Positions 15,280-25,177 of a stretch of DNA of 64,000 bases are shown in pieces (positions within the stretch are counted from its first letter, which is position 1; each line of letters opens with the position of its first letter). The notes beneath the pieces are model-generated. The model ran no database searches. It saw only the letters and a program-made list of their open reading frames with translations, and was not told where the DNA came from. The DNA lies in contig JAFTHZ010000025.1 in assembly GCA_017457155.1 (NCBI GenBank), forward strand, positions 31,426 to 95,425. Direction: 5' to 3'. This DNA comes from Ruminococcus sp. GTDB taxonomy: Bacteria; Bacillota; Clostridia; Oscillospirales; Acutalibacteraceae. Position numbers and translations under genes: made by a program.

Positions 15280-16098
15280 TCAGTATTGTTCTATGTCAAT
15301 CTGAGTGACTTTGTGGCGGATGTCTCTTCCGAGGAATACTCCTGCCATTGTCTCAAAGTCATCGGGAGTATCACTAACGTAGAATGTGCTGTTGCCGGGG
15401 GTGAGGGAAGATGTGTTAAGTCCGTTTTCCTCCAGAAGTTTTGCGGTATACAAAGCTGTGGCTTCTCCTGAGTTGATGAGAGTAACCTCCTCGCCCATGG
15501 CCTGCTGGATTGCGTCTGTCAGCAGGGGATAGTGGGTACAGCCCAGAATGACAGTATCCACACCGCAGGTTTTGAACTGCTCGGTGTATCTCTCTACCAC
15601 ACTTCTGACAATAATATCGTCAGGATCGGTGAATCCGTTTTCTACCAAAGGAACAAACAGCGGGCAGTCTTTCTCAAAGATTTCCAGATTCGGATTGATA
15701 TCCTTGAGACAGCGCTTGTAGCTGTGGGAGTTGATGGTGGCTGTGGTGCCGATGACGCCTATCCTGCCGTTTCGGGTGGCCTGTGCAGCTGCCTGTGCGG
15801 TGGGATTCACAACTCCTGTAAAGGGGACGGGGGTTGTGGAGTAGAGCTCTGTTGCAACAGAGCTGACTGTGCCGCAGGCTGCGATTATGACCTTGACATT
15901 GTGAGAAAGCAGGAAGTTAACATCCTGCTGTGCATATTTGATGATGGTATCACGGCTGCGGTTGCCGTAGGGGACTCTGCCTGTATCGCCAAAGTAAACA
16001 ATATCCTCACAGGGGAGAACATTCATAAGTTCCTTCACAGCGGACAGTCCGCCCAGACCCGAGTCAAATACGCCGATAGCCATATCTTTTTTATCCAC
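15280..16098 (-). CDS. murI: Glutamate racemase
   Basis: This 272-residue enzyme interconverts L- and D-glutamate for peptidoglycan. The catalytic cysteine segments are AACGTVSSVA at about residue 78 and VILGCTHYPLL at about 188. The N-terminal IGVFDSGLGGLSAVKEL holds the conserved Asp-Ser pair. GTG16098 is used after AAGGCGGTGA. It is the first gene of the murI-DUF1934-argS transcript. Confidence 0.96.
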   Translation of the reverse strand: MDKKDMAIGVFDSGLGGLSAVKELMNVLPCEDIVYFGDTGRVPYGNRSRDTIIKYAQQDVNFLLSHNVKVIIAACGTVSSVATELYSTTPVPFTGVVNPTAQAAAQATRNGRIGVIGTTATINSHSYKRCLKDINPNLEIFEKDCPLFVPLVENGFTDPDDIIVRSVVERYTEQFKTCGVDTVILGCTHYPLLTDAIQQAMGEEVTLINSGEATALYTAKLLEENGLNTSSLTPGNSTFYVSDTPDDFETMAGVFLGRDIRHKVTQIDIEQY

Positions 16099-16138
16099 TT
16101 TGTCACCGCCTTTTGAATCAGTGTACTACTAACTTGTT

Positions 16139-16167
16139 ATTCTAACATAATAATATGAAAGTTGCAA
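16139..16167 (-). promoter_or_regulatory. Promoter of murI-DUF1934-argS
   Basis: On the minus strand TTGCAA and TAGAAT are spaced by 17 bp, about 40 bp before the murI start. It diverges from the promoter at 16212. Confidence 0.6.
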
Positions 16168-16211
16168 GGGAATTCATATTGTAAAAAGTATATTAATATT
16201 AAGCCAACCCT

Positions 16212-16240
16212 TTGACAAAGTAGCCCGGGCTATGTATAAT
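16212..16240 (+). promoter_or_regulatory. Promoter of the gene at 16305
   Basis: TTGACA and TATAAT, both perfect consensus boxes, are spaced by 17 bp. Strong constitutive expression is expected. Confidence 0.85.
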
Positions 16241-16304
16241 TAACATCGTAATAGTTAAAATGGGTAGGTATGTATCTGCCTGTTACTGTTTTGGAGGTAT
16301 AATA

Positions 16305-17090
16305 ATGACTGATGTAAAAAAAGCATTTGGCATAATCAGCGATAAGGTTCAGACAGCTCTTGCACAGCAAGGTTTCAAACGTGAGAAGGTGGCAGGTTCT
16401 GACAAGGAGATGGTTGCCCTCTTCACAGGAGAGAGCATGGCATATTCTGTGGTGTATGATACAGAGAAGATGCTTGTGGAGCTGCGCTCATGCTCAATGT
16501 CCGAGGATGGCCCCGACAACGATTGGAAGTCTCTTGCAAAGTGGCTCTTCAATCCCGAGACCGACACTCCCAAGGAAGCCGAGAGCATCGGTAATGATTT
16601 CTTTGATATCGTATCTTCCGCTGCATCTGTCAAGCGTGCCAAGCAGTCAAAGAAGAAAAAGGGCGAGGACGGCAATGCTGATCCGCTGTTCCTTTCAAAG
16701 AGATTTGTCACATATTTTCCCGAGCTCAAGGATATGATCCGTGAAGAGCAGGATAACTACGAGAGTTTCCGCGGTGTACATTTCATCCGTACAAACGTTG
16801 TTCCCAGAGTCAATCAGCTTCTGGAGCGCGGCGCAAAGAACGAGATGAACAAGCTGGCTCAGATGATCAGCACACAGTACACCAACGGCGATATGGATAC
16901 CCGTTCCATCATCACAATGGTAATTCTCAACTCTGTTGACGAGAAGCATATAGAGAAATTCGAGCCTCTGCTTTCTGAGGAACTTCAGAAGTCCTGGACC
17001 TATGCCAAGAAAATGAAGGGCAAGAAAGTAAAACCCGAAAAACCCAAGAAGGTTATGGCAGCATACTCCTCCGACAAACTGGGAAGATAA
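16305..17090 (+). CDS. Conserved-looking cytoplasmic protein of unknown function
   Basis: I do not recognise this 261-residue protein. The N-terminal half (residues 1-95) is a mixed alpha/beta region with WKSLAKWLFNPETDT. A lysine-rich linker (KRAKQSKKKKGEDG) follows at about 112. A mainly helical second half has FLSKRFVTYFPELKDMI and a very basic C-terminus (KKMKGKKVKPEKPKKV). ATG16305 follows TTGGAGG; an in-frame ATG16260 has no binding site. The consensus promoter implies high expression. The basic tail could bind nucleic acid, but nothing fixes a role. Confidence 0.75.
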   Translation: MTDVKKAFGIISDKVQTALAQQGFKREKVAGSDKEMVALFTGESMAYSVVYDTEKMLVELRSCSMSEDGPDNDWKSLAKWLFNPETDTPKEAESIGNDFFDIVSSAASVKRAKQSKKKKGEDGNADPLFLSKRFVTYFPELKDMIREEQDNYESFRGVHFIRTNVVPRVNQLLERGAKNEMNKLAQMISTQYTNGDMDTRSIITMVILNSVDEKHIEKFEPLLSEELQKSWTYAKKMKGKKVKPEKPKKVMAAYSSDKLGR

Positions 17091-17118
17091 TAATTAAATC
17101 AATTTTTTAGCAAAATAT

Positions 17119-17153
17119 AAAGCTCTCTGCAATAAACTGCGGAGAGCTTTTTT
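17119..17153 (+). terminator. Terminator after the gene at 16305
   Basis: AAGCTCTCTGC pairs with GCGGAGAGCTT around AATAAACT and is followed by six T. Confidence 0.9.
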
Positions 17154-17349
17154 GTTTGAGTGAGCTTTGTGCGAGTTTATGTTTTTTTACTAGTGTTTTA
17201 CTTCGTTTTATAATGCAGGTTTATTTTGTTTCTAAAAACCATAAACGCAACCGTGTGTTCCACAGATGTAGCTGTTTTGGAATTTTTTTGGAATTATGCT
17301 GTATCAGAACTAAAACACTAAAAAAACTGAAAATTTTTCCAAAAACCCC

Positions 17350-17378
17350 TTGACAGTTTGATTTTTGGTATATATAAT
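17350..17378 (+). promoter_or_regulatory. Promoter of rpoBC
   Basis: TTGACA and TATAAT are spaced by 17 bp. The predicted start near 17385 leaves a leader of about 265 nt before rpoB. Confidence 0.85.
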
Positions 17379-17384
17379 ACTATG

Positions 17385-17649
17385 ATGTACCATTATGGGG
17401 GGATTTACCCTCCAAGCAAAAATCAGGACTTGTAGAATTGATGACTATATCATATCCGCCAGCGGATGTCAAGAACTTTTTTTGAAGTTTATTTTTCATC
17501 CCTGCAGGAGTGCCCGACATCCTGAGTCGGGGACGAAATTCTGCTTTTTTCGCAGTCTTTATATGTAATATTTAGTCAGATATTTTCGGGTCCGTCGCAT
17601 CTGCGGATTGTGCTCGGCACAGAATTTCTAAGCAAGGAGAGATACGCCT
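17385..17649 (+). promoter_or_regulatory. Long structured leader of rpoBC
   Basis: No gene is present. The leader has at least three small hairpins: GGGGGG/CCCTCC near 17395-17412, ATCCGC/GCGGAT followed by seven T near 17454-17483, and CCCGAC/GTCGGG near 17512 with a T run about 12 nt later. The second and third resemble attenuators. rplJL is not upstream, so the usual L10 leader is absent. Confidence 0.45.
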
Positions 17650-20600
17650 ATGGATAATGTTAAGCACGTACAGCTTGGCAAAAGCGAGAGACTGAGCTTC
17701 TCAAAGATTGACGAAGTCATTGGAATGCCCAATCTCATCGAGGTGCAGAAAAAGTCCTATCAGTGGTTCCTGGACGAAGGACTCAAGGAGGTCTTCAAGG
17801 ATGTATCGGGTATTTCCGATTATTCCGGCAACCTGATTCTTGATTTTATCGACTATACCCTGGATGTGGACAATCCCAACTACAGTGTTATCGAGTGTAA
17901 GGAGAGAGATGCTACTTACTCGGCAGCCCTGCGCGTAACCGCCAGACTCCTCAATAAGGAGACAGGCGAGATCAAAGAGTCCAATGTCTTTATGGGAGAG
18001 TTCCCCCTGATGACCGACAGCGGTACCTTTGTTATCAACGGTGCAGAGCGAGTAATTGTTTCTCAGCTTGTTCGTTCACCCGGCGTTTATTTCAAGATGG
18101 AGCACGACAAGACAGGTAAGGAGATGTTCTCCTCAACTGTTATCCCCAACCGTGGTGCATGGCTTGAGTATGAAAATGACGTAAACGACGTATTCTACGT
18201 TCGTATTGATAAAAACCGCAAAATTCCCATCACCGTTCTTCTGCGTGCACTGGGTCTCGGCACTAACGCAGAGATTCTGGAGTACTTCGGTGATGACGAT
18301 AGAATCAAGGCTACCCTTGAGAAGGACACAACCGACAGCGTTGAGTCAGGTCTGCTTGAGGTCTACAGAAAGCTCCGTCCCTCTGAGCCTCCCACAGTTG
18401 AGAGTGCACAGACACACCTGAACAATCTGTTCTTTGACCCCAGACGCTATGACATGTCCAGAGTCGGCAGATACAAGTATAACAAAAAGCTGGGTGTATC
18501 AGGCAGACTTGCAGGTCAGGTTCTGGCTGATCCCGTTATCAATCCCCGCACAGGTGAGGTTATGGCACTGCGCGGCGACACAGTATCCCGCGAGAAGGCT
18601 ATGGAGATTGAGAATGCAGGCGTTAAGGAAGTTATCGTCAGCATCGAGGGCGGCAAGCTTGTTAAGATTATCTCCAACAACATGGTAGACATCGACGGCT
18701 ATGTTGACTTTGACGCAAAGACCGAGTGCGGTATCAACGAGAAGGTTTCCTTCCCTGTACTGTGTGATATCCTTGATTCCTGTGAGACACAGGATGAGCT
18801 GAAGGAGATGCTCATCGATCGTCGTGATGAGCTTATTCCCAATCACATCACAATCGAAGATATTTTTGCATCTATCAACTATATGAACTGCCTCGCAGAG
18901 CATATAGGTGTAACTGATGATATCGACCACCTGGGCAACAGACGTATCCGTTGCGTAGGCGAGCTGCTGCAGAACCAGTTCAGAATCGGCTTCAGCCGAC
19001 TGGAGAGAGTTATCCGTGAGAGAATGACTCTTCAGGCTCAGGACCTGGAGACACTTTCTCCCGCAACACTCATCAATATTCGTCCCGTTACTGCAGCTAT
19101 CAAGGAGTTCTTCGGCTCCTCGCCCCTGTCACAGTTCATGGACCAGACCAACCCCCTGGCAGAGCTTACTCATAAGAGAAGACTCTCCGCTCTGGGTCCC
19201 GGCGGTCTGTCCCGAGACAGAGCAGGATTCGAGGTTCGAGACGTACACTATAGCCACTATGGACGCATGTGTCCTATCGAAACTCCCGAAGGTCCCAACA
19301 TCGGACTTATCTCTTATCTTGCAACATTCTCCAGAATCAACGAATACGGCTTCATTGAGGCTTCATTCAGAAAGATCGACAAGGAGAACGGCAGAGTTAC
19401 TGACGAGGTTGTCTATATGACAGCTGACCAGGAGGATGAGTTCTATGTAGCACAGGCAAACACACCTCTGGACGAGAACGGCTACTTCATCAACAAGTCA
19501 AGAGTTGTCGGCAGACATCGTGACGAGTTCGTGGAGCTTCATTCCTCCAAGTTTGACTACATGGACGTTTCTCCCCGAATGGTTGTTTCTGTTGCTACTG
19601 CAATGATTCCCTTCCTTGAGAACGATGATGCAAACCGAGCACTGATGGGCTCCAACATGCAGCGCCAGGCAGTTCCCCTTATGGTTACCGACAGCCCTAT
19701 CGTAGGTACCGGTATGGAGTACAAGGCAGGTACAGACTCAGGTGTTTGTATTCTTGCTGAGGACGATGGTGTTGTAATGAGCGCAGATGCAAACGTTATC
19801 CGTGTTCAGTATGACTCAGGCAAAATCAAGGATTATGAGGTTATCAAGTTCCTGCGCAGTAACCAGGGTACTTGTATCAACCAGATTCCCGTTGTTACCC
19901 GCGGACAGAGAGTCAAGGCAGGCGATGTTCTGGCTGATGGTCCCGCAACAAAGAACGGTGAGATCTCACTGGGTAAGAATGCTCTCATCGGATTTATGAC
20001 CTGGGAGGGTTATAACTACGAGGATGCTGTTCTTATTTCTGAGAAAATTGTTCGTGAGGATGTATACACATCCATTCATATAGAAGAATACGAAATCGAG
20101 GCAAGAGATACCAAGCTCGGACCCGAGGAGATCACTCGCGATATTCCCAACGTTGGTGAGGATATGCTGAAGGATCTGGACGAGGATGGTATTATCCACA
20201 TCGGTGCAGAGGTTCACGCTGATGATATTCTGGTAGGTAAGGTTACTCCCAAGGGAGAGACCGAGCTCACAGCAGAAGAGAGACTTCTTCGTGCGATCTT
20301 CGGTGAGAAGGCACGTGAGGTCAGAGATACATCCCTGCGTGTACCCCACGGCGAGAGCGGTATCGTAGTTGACGTCAAGGTGTTCACAAGAGAGAACAGC
20401 CGTGACGAGCTCAAGCCCGGTGTCAACAAGGTTGTTCGCTGCTATCTTGCTCAGAAGAGAAAGATCAGCGTCGGTGATAAGATGGCGGGTCGTCATGGTA
20501 ACAAGGGTGTTGTTTCCAGAATTCTTCCTGTTGAGGATATGCCCTTCCTGCCTGATGGTACTCCTCTTGATATCGTTCTGAACCCCCTGGGCGTTCCTTC

Positions 20601-21453
20601 TCGAATGAACATCGGTCAGGTGCTTGAGGTTCACCTGGGCTACGCAGCCAAGGCTCTGGGCTTCAAGGTTATGACCCCTGTGTTTGACGGTGCCCACGAG
20701 GGAGATATCTTCGACGCATACAAGGAGATGCAGGAGAAATCAGACAGAGGCGAGTTCCCGGATCGTTCACAGATTACAGGTATCGACTTCGGTGAGTGTC
20801 TGCGCCAGAAGGGTATCACTCCCGAGTGCAAGACCTGGCTTAAGGACGGCAGAACCGGCGATTACTTCGATAATCCCGTAACTGTCGGATATATGTACTA
20901 CCTCAAGCTTCATCATCTTGTTGATGATAAGATTCATGCACGTTCCACAGGCCCCTACTCTCTGGTTACACAGCAGCCCCTGGGCGGTAAGGCTCAGTTC
21001 GGCGGACAGCGTTTCGGAGAAATGGAAGTTTGGGCACTGGAGGCATACGGTGCAGCATACACCCTGCAGGAGATCCTCACAGTTAAGTCTGACGATGTCA
21101 CAGGACGTGTCAAGACATACGAGGCAATCGTTAAGGGTCAGAATATTCCCATGCCCGGTATTCCCGAGTCCTTCAAGGTTCTCATTAAGGAGCTCCAGTC
21201 TCTGTCTCTTGATGTCAAGGTTCTTGACTATGAGGGCAACGAGATCGACCTCAAGCAGAAGTTTGACGAGGACGAGGATATGGGTGTTGTACCTGCTGAC
21301 GCAGAGCTTCAGGAGGACGAGGTTATGACCACAATGGACGGCTTCGTTCTTGATGAGGATTCTGAGGAAGGCAATATGTTTGACGAGTCATCTATCTACG
21401 AGGATATTGATGATATGATGGACTTTGACGACCACGGCAGTGACGAGTATTGA
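17650..21453 (+). CDS. rpoB: RNA polymerase beta subunit
   Basis: This 1267-residue protein forms one side of the RNA polymerase active cleft. The rifampicin region reads [32 protein letters not shown] at about residues 485-515. The [12 protein letters not shown] motif at about 945 and [24 protein letters not shown] near 1115 are the beta-subunit signatures. An acidic C-terminal tail (many Asp/Glu over about 60 residues) is longer than in Bacillus. AAGGAGAG precedes the start. It is followed 18 bp later by rpoC. Confidence 0.99.
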   Translation: MDNVKHVQLGKSERLSFSKIDEVIGMPNLIEVQKKSYQWFLDEGLKEVFKDVSGISDYSGNLILDFIDYTLDVDNPNYSVIECKERDATYSAALRVTARLLNKETGEIKESNVFMGEFPLMTDSGTFVINGAERVIVSQLVRSPGVYFKMEHDKTGKEMFSSTVIPNRGAWLEYENDVNDVFYVRIDKNRKIPITVLLRALGLGTNAEILEYFGDDDRIKATLEKDTTDSVESGLLEVYRKLRPSEPPTVESAQTHLNNLFFDPRRYDMSRVGRYKYNKKLGVSGRLAGQVLADPVINPRTGEVMALRGDTVSREKAMEIENAGVKEVIVSIEGGKLVKIISNNMVDIDGYVDFDAKTECGINEKVSFPVLCDILDSCETQDELKEMLIDRRDELIPNHITIEDIFASINYMNCLAEHIGVTDDIDHLGNRRIRCVGELLQNQFRIGFSRLERVIRERMTLQAQDLETLSPATLINIRPVTAAIKEFFGSSPLSQFMDQTNPLAELTHKRRLSALGPGGLSRDRAGFEVRDVHYSHYGRMCPIETPEGPNIGLISYLATFSRINEYGFIEASFRKIDKENGRVTDEVVYMTADQEDEFYVAQANTPLDENGYFINKSRVVGRHRDEFVELHSSKFDYMDVSPRMVVSVATAMIPFLENDDANRALMGSNMQRQAVPLMVTDSPIVGTGMEYKAGTDSGVCILAEDDGVVMSADANVIRVQYDSGKIKDYEVIKFLRSNQGTCINQIPVVTRGQRVKAGDVLADGPATKNGEISLGKNALIGFMTWEGYNYEDAVLISEKIVREDVYTSIHIEEYEIEARDTKLGPEEITRDIPNVGEDMLKDLDEDGIIHIGAEVHADDILVGKVTPKGETELTAEERLLRAIFGEKAREVRDTSLRVPHGESGIVVDVKVFTRENSRDELKPGVNKVVRCYLAQKRKISVGDKMAGRHGNKGVVSRILPVEDMPFLPDGTPLDIVLNPLGVPSRMNIGQVLEVHLGYAAKALGFKVMTPVFDGAHEGDIFDAYKEMQEKSDRGEFPDRSQITGIDFGECLRQKGITPECKTWLKDGRTGDYFDNPVTVGYMYYLKLHHLVDDKIHARSTGPYSLVTQQPLGGKAQFGGQRFGEMEVWALEAYGAAYTLQEILTVKSDDVTGRVKTYEAIVKGQNIPMPGIPESFKVLIKELQSLSLDVKVLDYEGNEIDLKQKFDEDEDMGVVPADAELQEDEVMTTMDGFVLDEDSEEGNMFDESSIYEDIDDMMDFDDHGSDEY

Positions 21454-21471
21454 TAGGAAGGGGCAATTATA

Positions 21472-24400
21472 ATGGATAATAATGTATTTGATTCAATAAA
21501 AATCGGCTTGGCCTCTCCTGATCAGATCAGAGAATGGTCACACGGCGAGGTTAAGAAGCCCGAAACCATTAACTACCGTACACTGAAGCCCGAGCGCGAC
21601 GGTCTTTTCTGCGAGCGTATTTTCGGACCTACAAAGGACTGGGAGTGCCACTGCGGAAAGTACAAGAGAATCCGCTTCAAGGGTAAGGTCTGTGACCGCT
21701 GCGGAGTTGAGGTTACACGTGCAAAGGTACGTCGTGAGAGAATGGGTCATATTGAGCTTGCAGCTCCTGTGTCTCACATCTGGTACTTCAAGGGTATTCC
21801 CTCCAGAATCTCCCTGATGCTGGATATCTCTCCCAGAATGCTGGAGAAGGTACTCTACTTTGCATTATATATAGTTACAGATCCCGGTGACTGCCGTGAC
21901 CTGCAGAAGATGCAGTTCCTCACAGAGCGTGAGTATGCAGATATGCGCGAGAAGTATGAGGACGACTTCAAGGCAGCAATGGGTGCAGAGGCTATCAAGG
22001 AGCTTCTGCAGGAGATAGACCTGGAGGCGCTTTCTAAGGAGCTTCGTGAGGAGCTTGAGGACGCAACCGGTCAGAAGAAGGTTCGTGTCCAGAAGCGTCT
22101 GGAGGTTGTAGAGAGCTTCCGTATGTCCGGCAACCGCCCCGAGTGGATGATTCTGGATGTAGGTCCTGTTATGCCTCCTGATATCCGTCCTATGGTACAG
22201 CTTGACGGCGGACGTGTTGCAACATCCGACCTGAACGATCTGTACCGAAGAGTTATCAACAGAAATAACCGTCTTAAGAGACTTCTGGAGCTTGAGGCTC
22301 CCGATATTATCATCCGCAACGAGAAACGTATGCTTCAGGAAGCAGTTGACGCACTTATCGACAATGGTCGCCGCGGCAGACCTGTTACAGGTCCTAACAA
22401 CCGTGCACTCAAGTCCCTGTCTGATATGCTTAAGGGTAAGCAGGGTCGTTTCCGTCAGAACCTTCTTGGTAAGCGTGTTGACTACTCCGGACGTTCTGTT
22501 ATCGTTGTTGGTCCTGAGCTGAAGATGTACCAGTGCGGTCTCCCCAAGGAGATGGCTCTGGAGCTGTTCAAGCCCTTCGTTATGAAGCGCCTTGTTGAGA
22601 CAAAGGCAGCTCAGAACATCAAGGCAGCCCGTAAGGCTGTTGAGCGTGCAAAGCCCGAGGTATGGGATGCACTGGAGGTTGTAATCAAGGGTCATCCCGT
22701 TCTCCTCAACCGTGCTCCTACACTTCACAGACTGGGTATCCAGGCATTCGAGCCCGTACTGGTAGAGGGAAGAGCTCTGAAGCTTCATCCTCTGGTATGT
22801 ACAGCTTACAATGCTGACTTCGACGGAGACCAGATGGCTGTTCACGTTCCTCTTTCTGCAGAGGCACAGGCAGAGGCACGTTTCCTCATGCTTGCAGCAG
22901 GAAACCTTCTTAAGCCCTCTGACGGACATCCCGTTGTAGTACCTACACAGGACATGGTTCTGGGTTCATATTATCTGACTCTCGACAAGGACGGAGAGCC
23001 CGGTGAGGGTAAGGTGTTCAGAGATACCGACGAGGCTATGATGGCATACTCCACAGGAGTCATCAAGCTTCACTCAAAAATCAAGGTTCGCCGTACTGCT
23101 GTTGTTGACGGCGTAGAGCGTTCCGCACTGGTTGACACAACAATGGGTAAGATCATCTTCAATGGCCCCGTTCCTCAGGACCTGGGATTTGTTGATCGTT
23201 CTGACCCTGATAATTACTTCAAATATGAGATTGACTTCCTGGTTGGCAAGAAGCAGCTGGGCAAGATCATCGACGCATGTATCAGAAAGCACGGCGCAGA
23301 GATTACTGCAAACGTTCTGGATGATATCAAGGCACAGGGTTACAAGTATTCAACCCGCGGTGCTATTACTGTTGCTGTATGTGATGCTATCATTCCCGAG
23401 CAGAAGAAGAGCATCATTGCACAGGCAGAAAAAGACGTTGACGCTGTTCGTGAGGAGTTCATGATGGGTCTGCGTTCCGAGGAAGACAGATACAACGAGA
23501 TTATCAAGATATGGGATAAGGCAACAAACGATGTTACTTCTGCTCTGCAGAACGGTCTGGACAGATATAATCCCATCTTTATGATGGCAGACTCAGGAGC
23601 TCGAGGCTCTATGAGCCAGATCCGTCAGCTTGCAGGTATGCGAGGCCTGATTGCAAATACATCAGGTAAGACCATCGAAATTCCCATCCGTGCTAACTAT
23701 CGTGAGGGTCTGAATATTCTGGAATACTTCATTTCCTCCCGTGGTGCTCGTAAGGGTCTTGCTGATACTGCTCTGCGTACTGCTGACTCAGGTTACCTGA
23801 CAAGACGTCTGGTTGATGTTTCTCAGGAGGTTATTATCCGTGAGGAAGATTGCTGTACTACAGAAGGTCTTGAGATCTTTGACATCAAATCAGGCAAACA
23901 TGTTATTGAGAAGATGCATGAGCGTCTTATCGGCAGATACCTCCTTGAGGACTTTGTTGACGAAGCAGGAAATGTACTTGTCAGCAAGGATAAGCTCATG
24001 GATGCTTCTGATGCAGATATCATCTGCGGTGCAGGTGTGAAGAGCATCAAGATCCGCTCAATGCTTGGCTGTCATGCAAAGCACGGCGTATGTCGCAAGT
24101 GCTATGGTGCTAACCTTGCAAACGGTCAGCCTGTAACAGTCGGTGAGGCTGTTGGTATCATCGCTGCTCAGTCTATCGGTGAGCCCGGTACACAGCTCAC
24201 CATGAGAACCTTCCATACCGGTGGTGTTGCTTCTGCAGAAGATATCACACAGGGTCTTCCCCGTGTTGAGGAGCTCTTCGAGAGCAGAAAGCCCAAGAAT
24301 CTTGCTATCATCAGTGAGATCGACGGTGAGGTTCGCTTTGATACAATCAAGAACAATCGTCATGCTGTTATCTTTAACAAGGAAACAGGCGACGAGAGAC

Positions 24401-25020
24401 AGTATCTGATTCCCTTTGGATTCAGAGTGCGTGTCAGCGAGGGCGACGTCATCAAGGCTGGTGACAAGATCACCGACGGTGCAGTTAACCCCCACGATAT
24501 CCTTGCTATTCTGGGAGCTCAGGCTGTTCAGGATTACCTCATCAGCGAGGTACAGAGCACCTACCGTCTCCAGGGTGTTGATATCAACGATAAACACATC
24601 GAGGTTATTGTTCGTCAGATGATGAAGAAGGTCCGCGTTGACGAGCCCGGTTCTACCGAGTTCCTTGGTGGTCAGATGTATGACAAGAGCGAGGTCCTCC
24701 ACGCTAACAAGCAGATTCGTAAGAGAATCGAGGCAGGCGAGGAGGGACTCAAGGAGGCAGAGTGGACACAGCTGCTGCTGGGTATCACAAAGGCTTCACT
24801 TGCAACCGACAGCTTCTTGTCAGCTGCATCCTTCCAGGAGACAACAAGAGTTCTCACCGATGCCGCTATCAAGGGCAAGGTTGATCCTCTGCTTGGTCTT
24901 AAGGAAAATGTTATCATCGGTAAGCTTGTGCCCGCAGGTACAGGTATGCGCCGCTACACAGGCGTAGAGCTTGAGGAGAACTTCATTCCTCAGGCACCCC
25001 AGGCATTTGAAGAAGAATAA
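21472..25020 (+). CDS. rpoC: RNA polymerase beta' subunit
   Basis: This 1182-residue protein holds the catalytic NADFDGD triad ([19 protein letters not shown]) at about residue 445. The N-terminal zinc ribbon is [20 protein letters not shown] at about residue 60, and the second zinc site is [13 protein letters not shown] near 870. The bridge and trigger helix region includes [16 protein letters not shown]. Length and domain order are standard for Clostridia. The gene ends rpoBC; a strong terminator follows. Confidence 0.99.
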   Translation: MDNNVFDSIKIGLASPDQIREWSHGEVKKPETINYRTLKPERDGLFCERIFGPTKDWECHCGKYKRIRFKGKVCDRCGVEVTRAKVRRERMGHIELAAPVSHIWYFKGIPSRISLMLDISPRMLEKVLYFALYIVTDPGDCRDLQKMQFLTEREYADMREKYEDDFKAAMGAEAIKELLQEIDLEALSKELREELEDATGQKKVRVQKRLEVVESFRMSGNRPEWMILDVGPVMPPDIRPMVQLDGGRVATSDLNDLYRRVINRNNRLKRLLELEAPDIIIRNEKRMLQEAVDALIDNGRRGRPVTGPNNRALKSLSDMLKGKQGRFRQNLLGKRVDYSGRSVIVVGPELKMYQCGLPKEMALELFKPFVMKRLVETKAAQNIKAARKAVERAKPEVWDALEVVIKGHPVLLNRAPTLHRLGIQAFEPVLVEGRALKLHPLVCTAYNADFDGDQMAVHVPLSAEAQAEARFLMLAAGNLLKPSDGHPVVVPTQDMVLGSYYLTLDKDGEPGEGKVFRDTDEAMMAYSTGVIKLHSKIKVRRTAVVDGVERSALVDTTMGKIIFNGPVPQDLGFVDRSDPDNYFKYEIDFLVGKKQLGKIIDACIRKHGAEITANVLDDIKAQGYKYSTRGAITVAVCDAIIPEQKKSIIAQAEKDVDAVREEFMMGLRSEEDRYNEIIKIWDKATNDVTSALQNGLDRYNPIFMMADSGARGSMSQIRQLAGMRGLIANTSGKTIEIPIRANYREGLNILEYFISSRGARKGLADTALRTADSGYLTRRLVDVSQEVIIREEDCCTTEGLEIFDIKSGKHVIEKMHERLIGRYLLEDFVDEAGNVLVSKDKLMDASDADIICGAGVKSIKIRSMLGCHAKHGVCRKCYGANLANGQPVTVGEAVGIIAAQSIGEPGTQLTMRTFHTGGVASAEDITQGLPRVEELFESRKPKNLAIISEIDGEVRFDTIKNNRHAVIFNKETGDERQYLIPFGFRVRVSEGDVIKAGDKITDGAVNPHDILAILGAQAVQDYLISEVQSTYRLQGVDINDKHIEVIVRQMMKKVRVDEPGSTEFLGGQMYDKSEVLHANKQIRKRIEAGEEGLKEAEWTQLLLGITKASLATDSFLSAASFQETTRVLTDAAIKGKVDPLLGLKENVIIGKLVPAGTGMRRYTGVELEENFIPQAPQAFEEE

Positions 25021-25029
25021 TTAATAAAG

Positions 25030-25065
25030 AAACGGCCCTGCGATTTGCTCGCAGAGCCGTTTTTG
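25030..25065 (+). terminator. Terminator after rpoC
   Basis: AAACGGCCCTGCGA and TCGCAGAGCCGTTT form a stem with one mismatch, followed by five T. It separates rpoBC from the dockerin gene. Confidence 0.9.
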
Positions 25066-25117
25066 TTATTAGCTAAATAACTATCACAACTTTCATAATT
25101 AATGACCATATGTGCTG

Positions 25118-25146
25118 TTGTAATTAATTGTATTCAATGATAAAAT
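25118..25146 (+). promoter_or_regulatory. Promoter of the third LRR-dockerin gene
   Basis: TTGTAA and TAAAAT are spaced by 17 bp, 31 bp before the start codon. Confidence 0.55.
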
Positions 25147-25177
25147 TAGACCATAATACAAAAAAGGAGTTGTTTTT

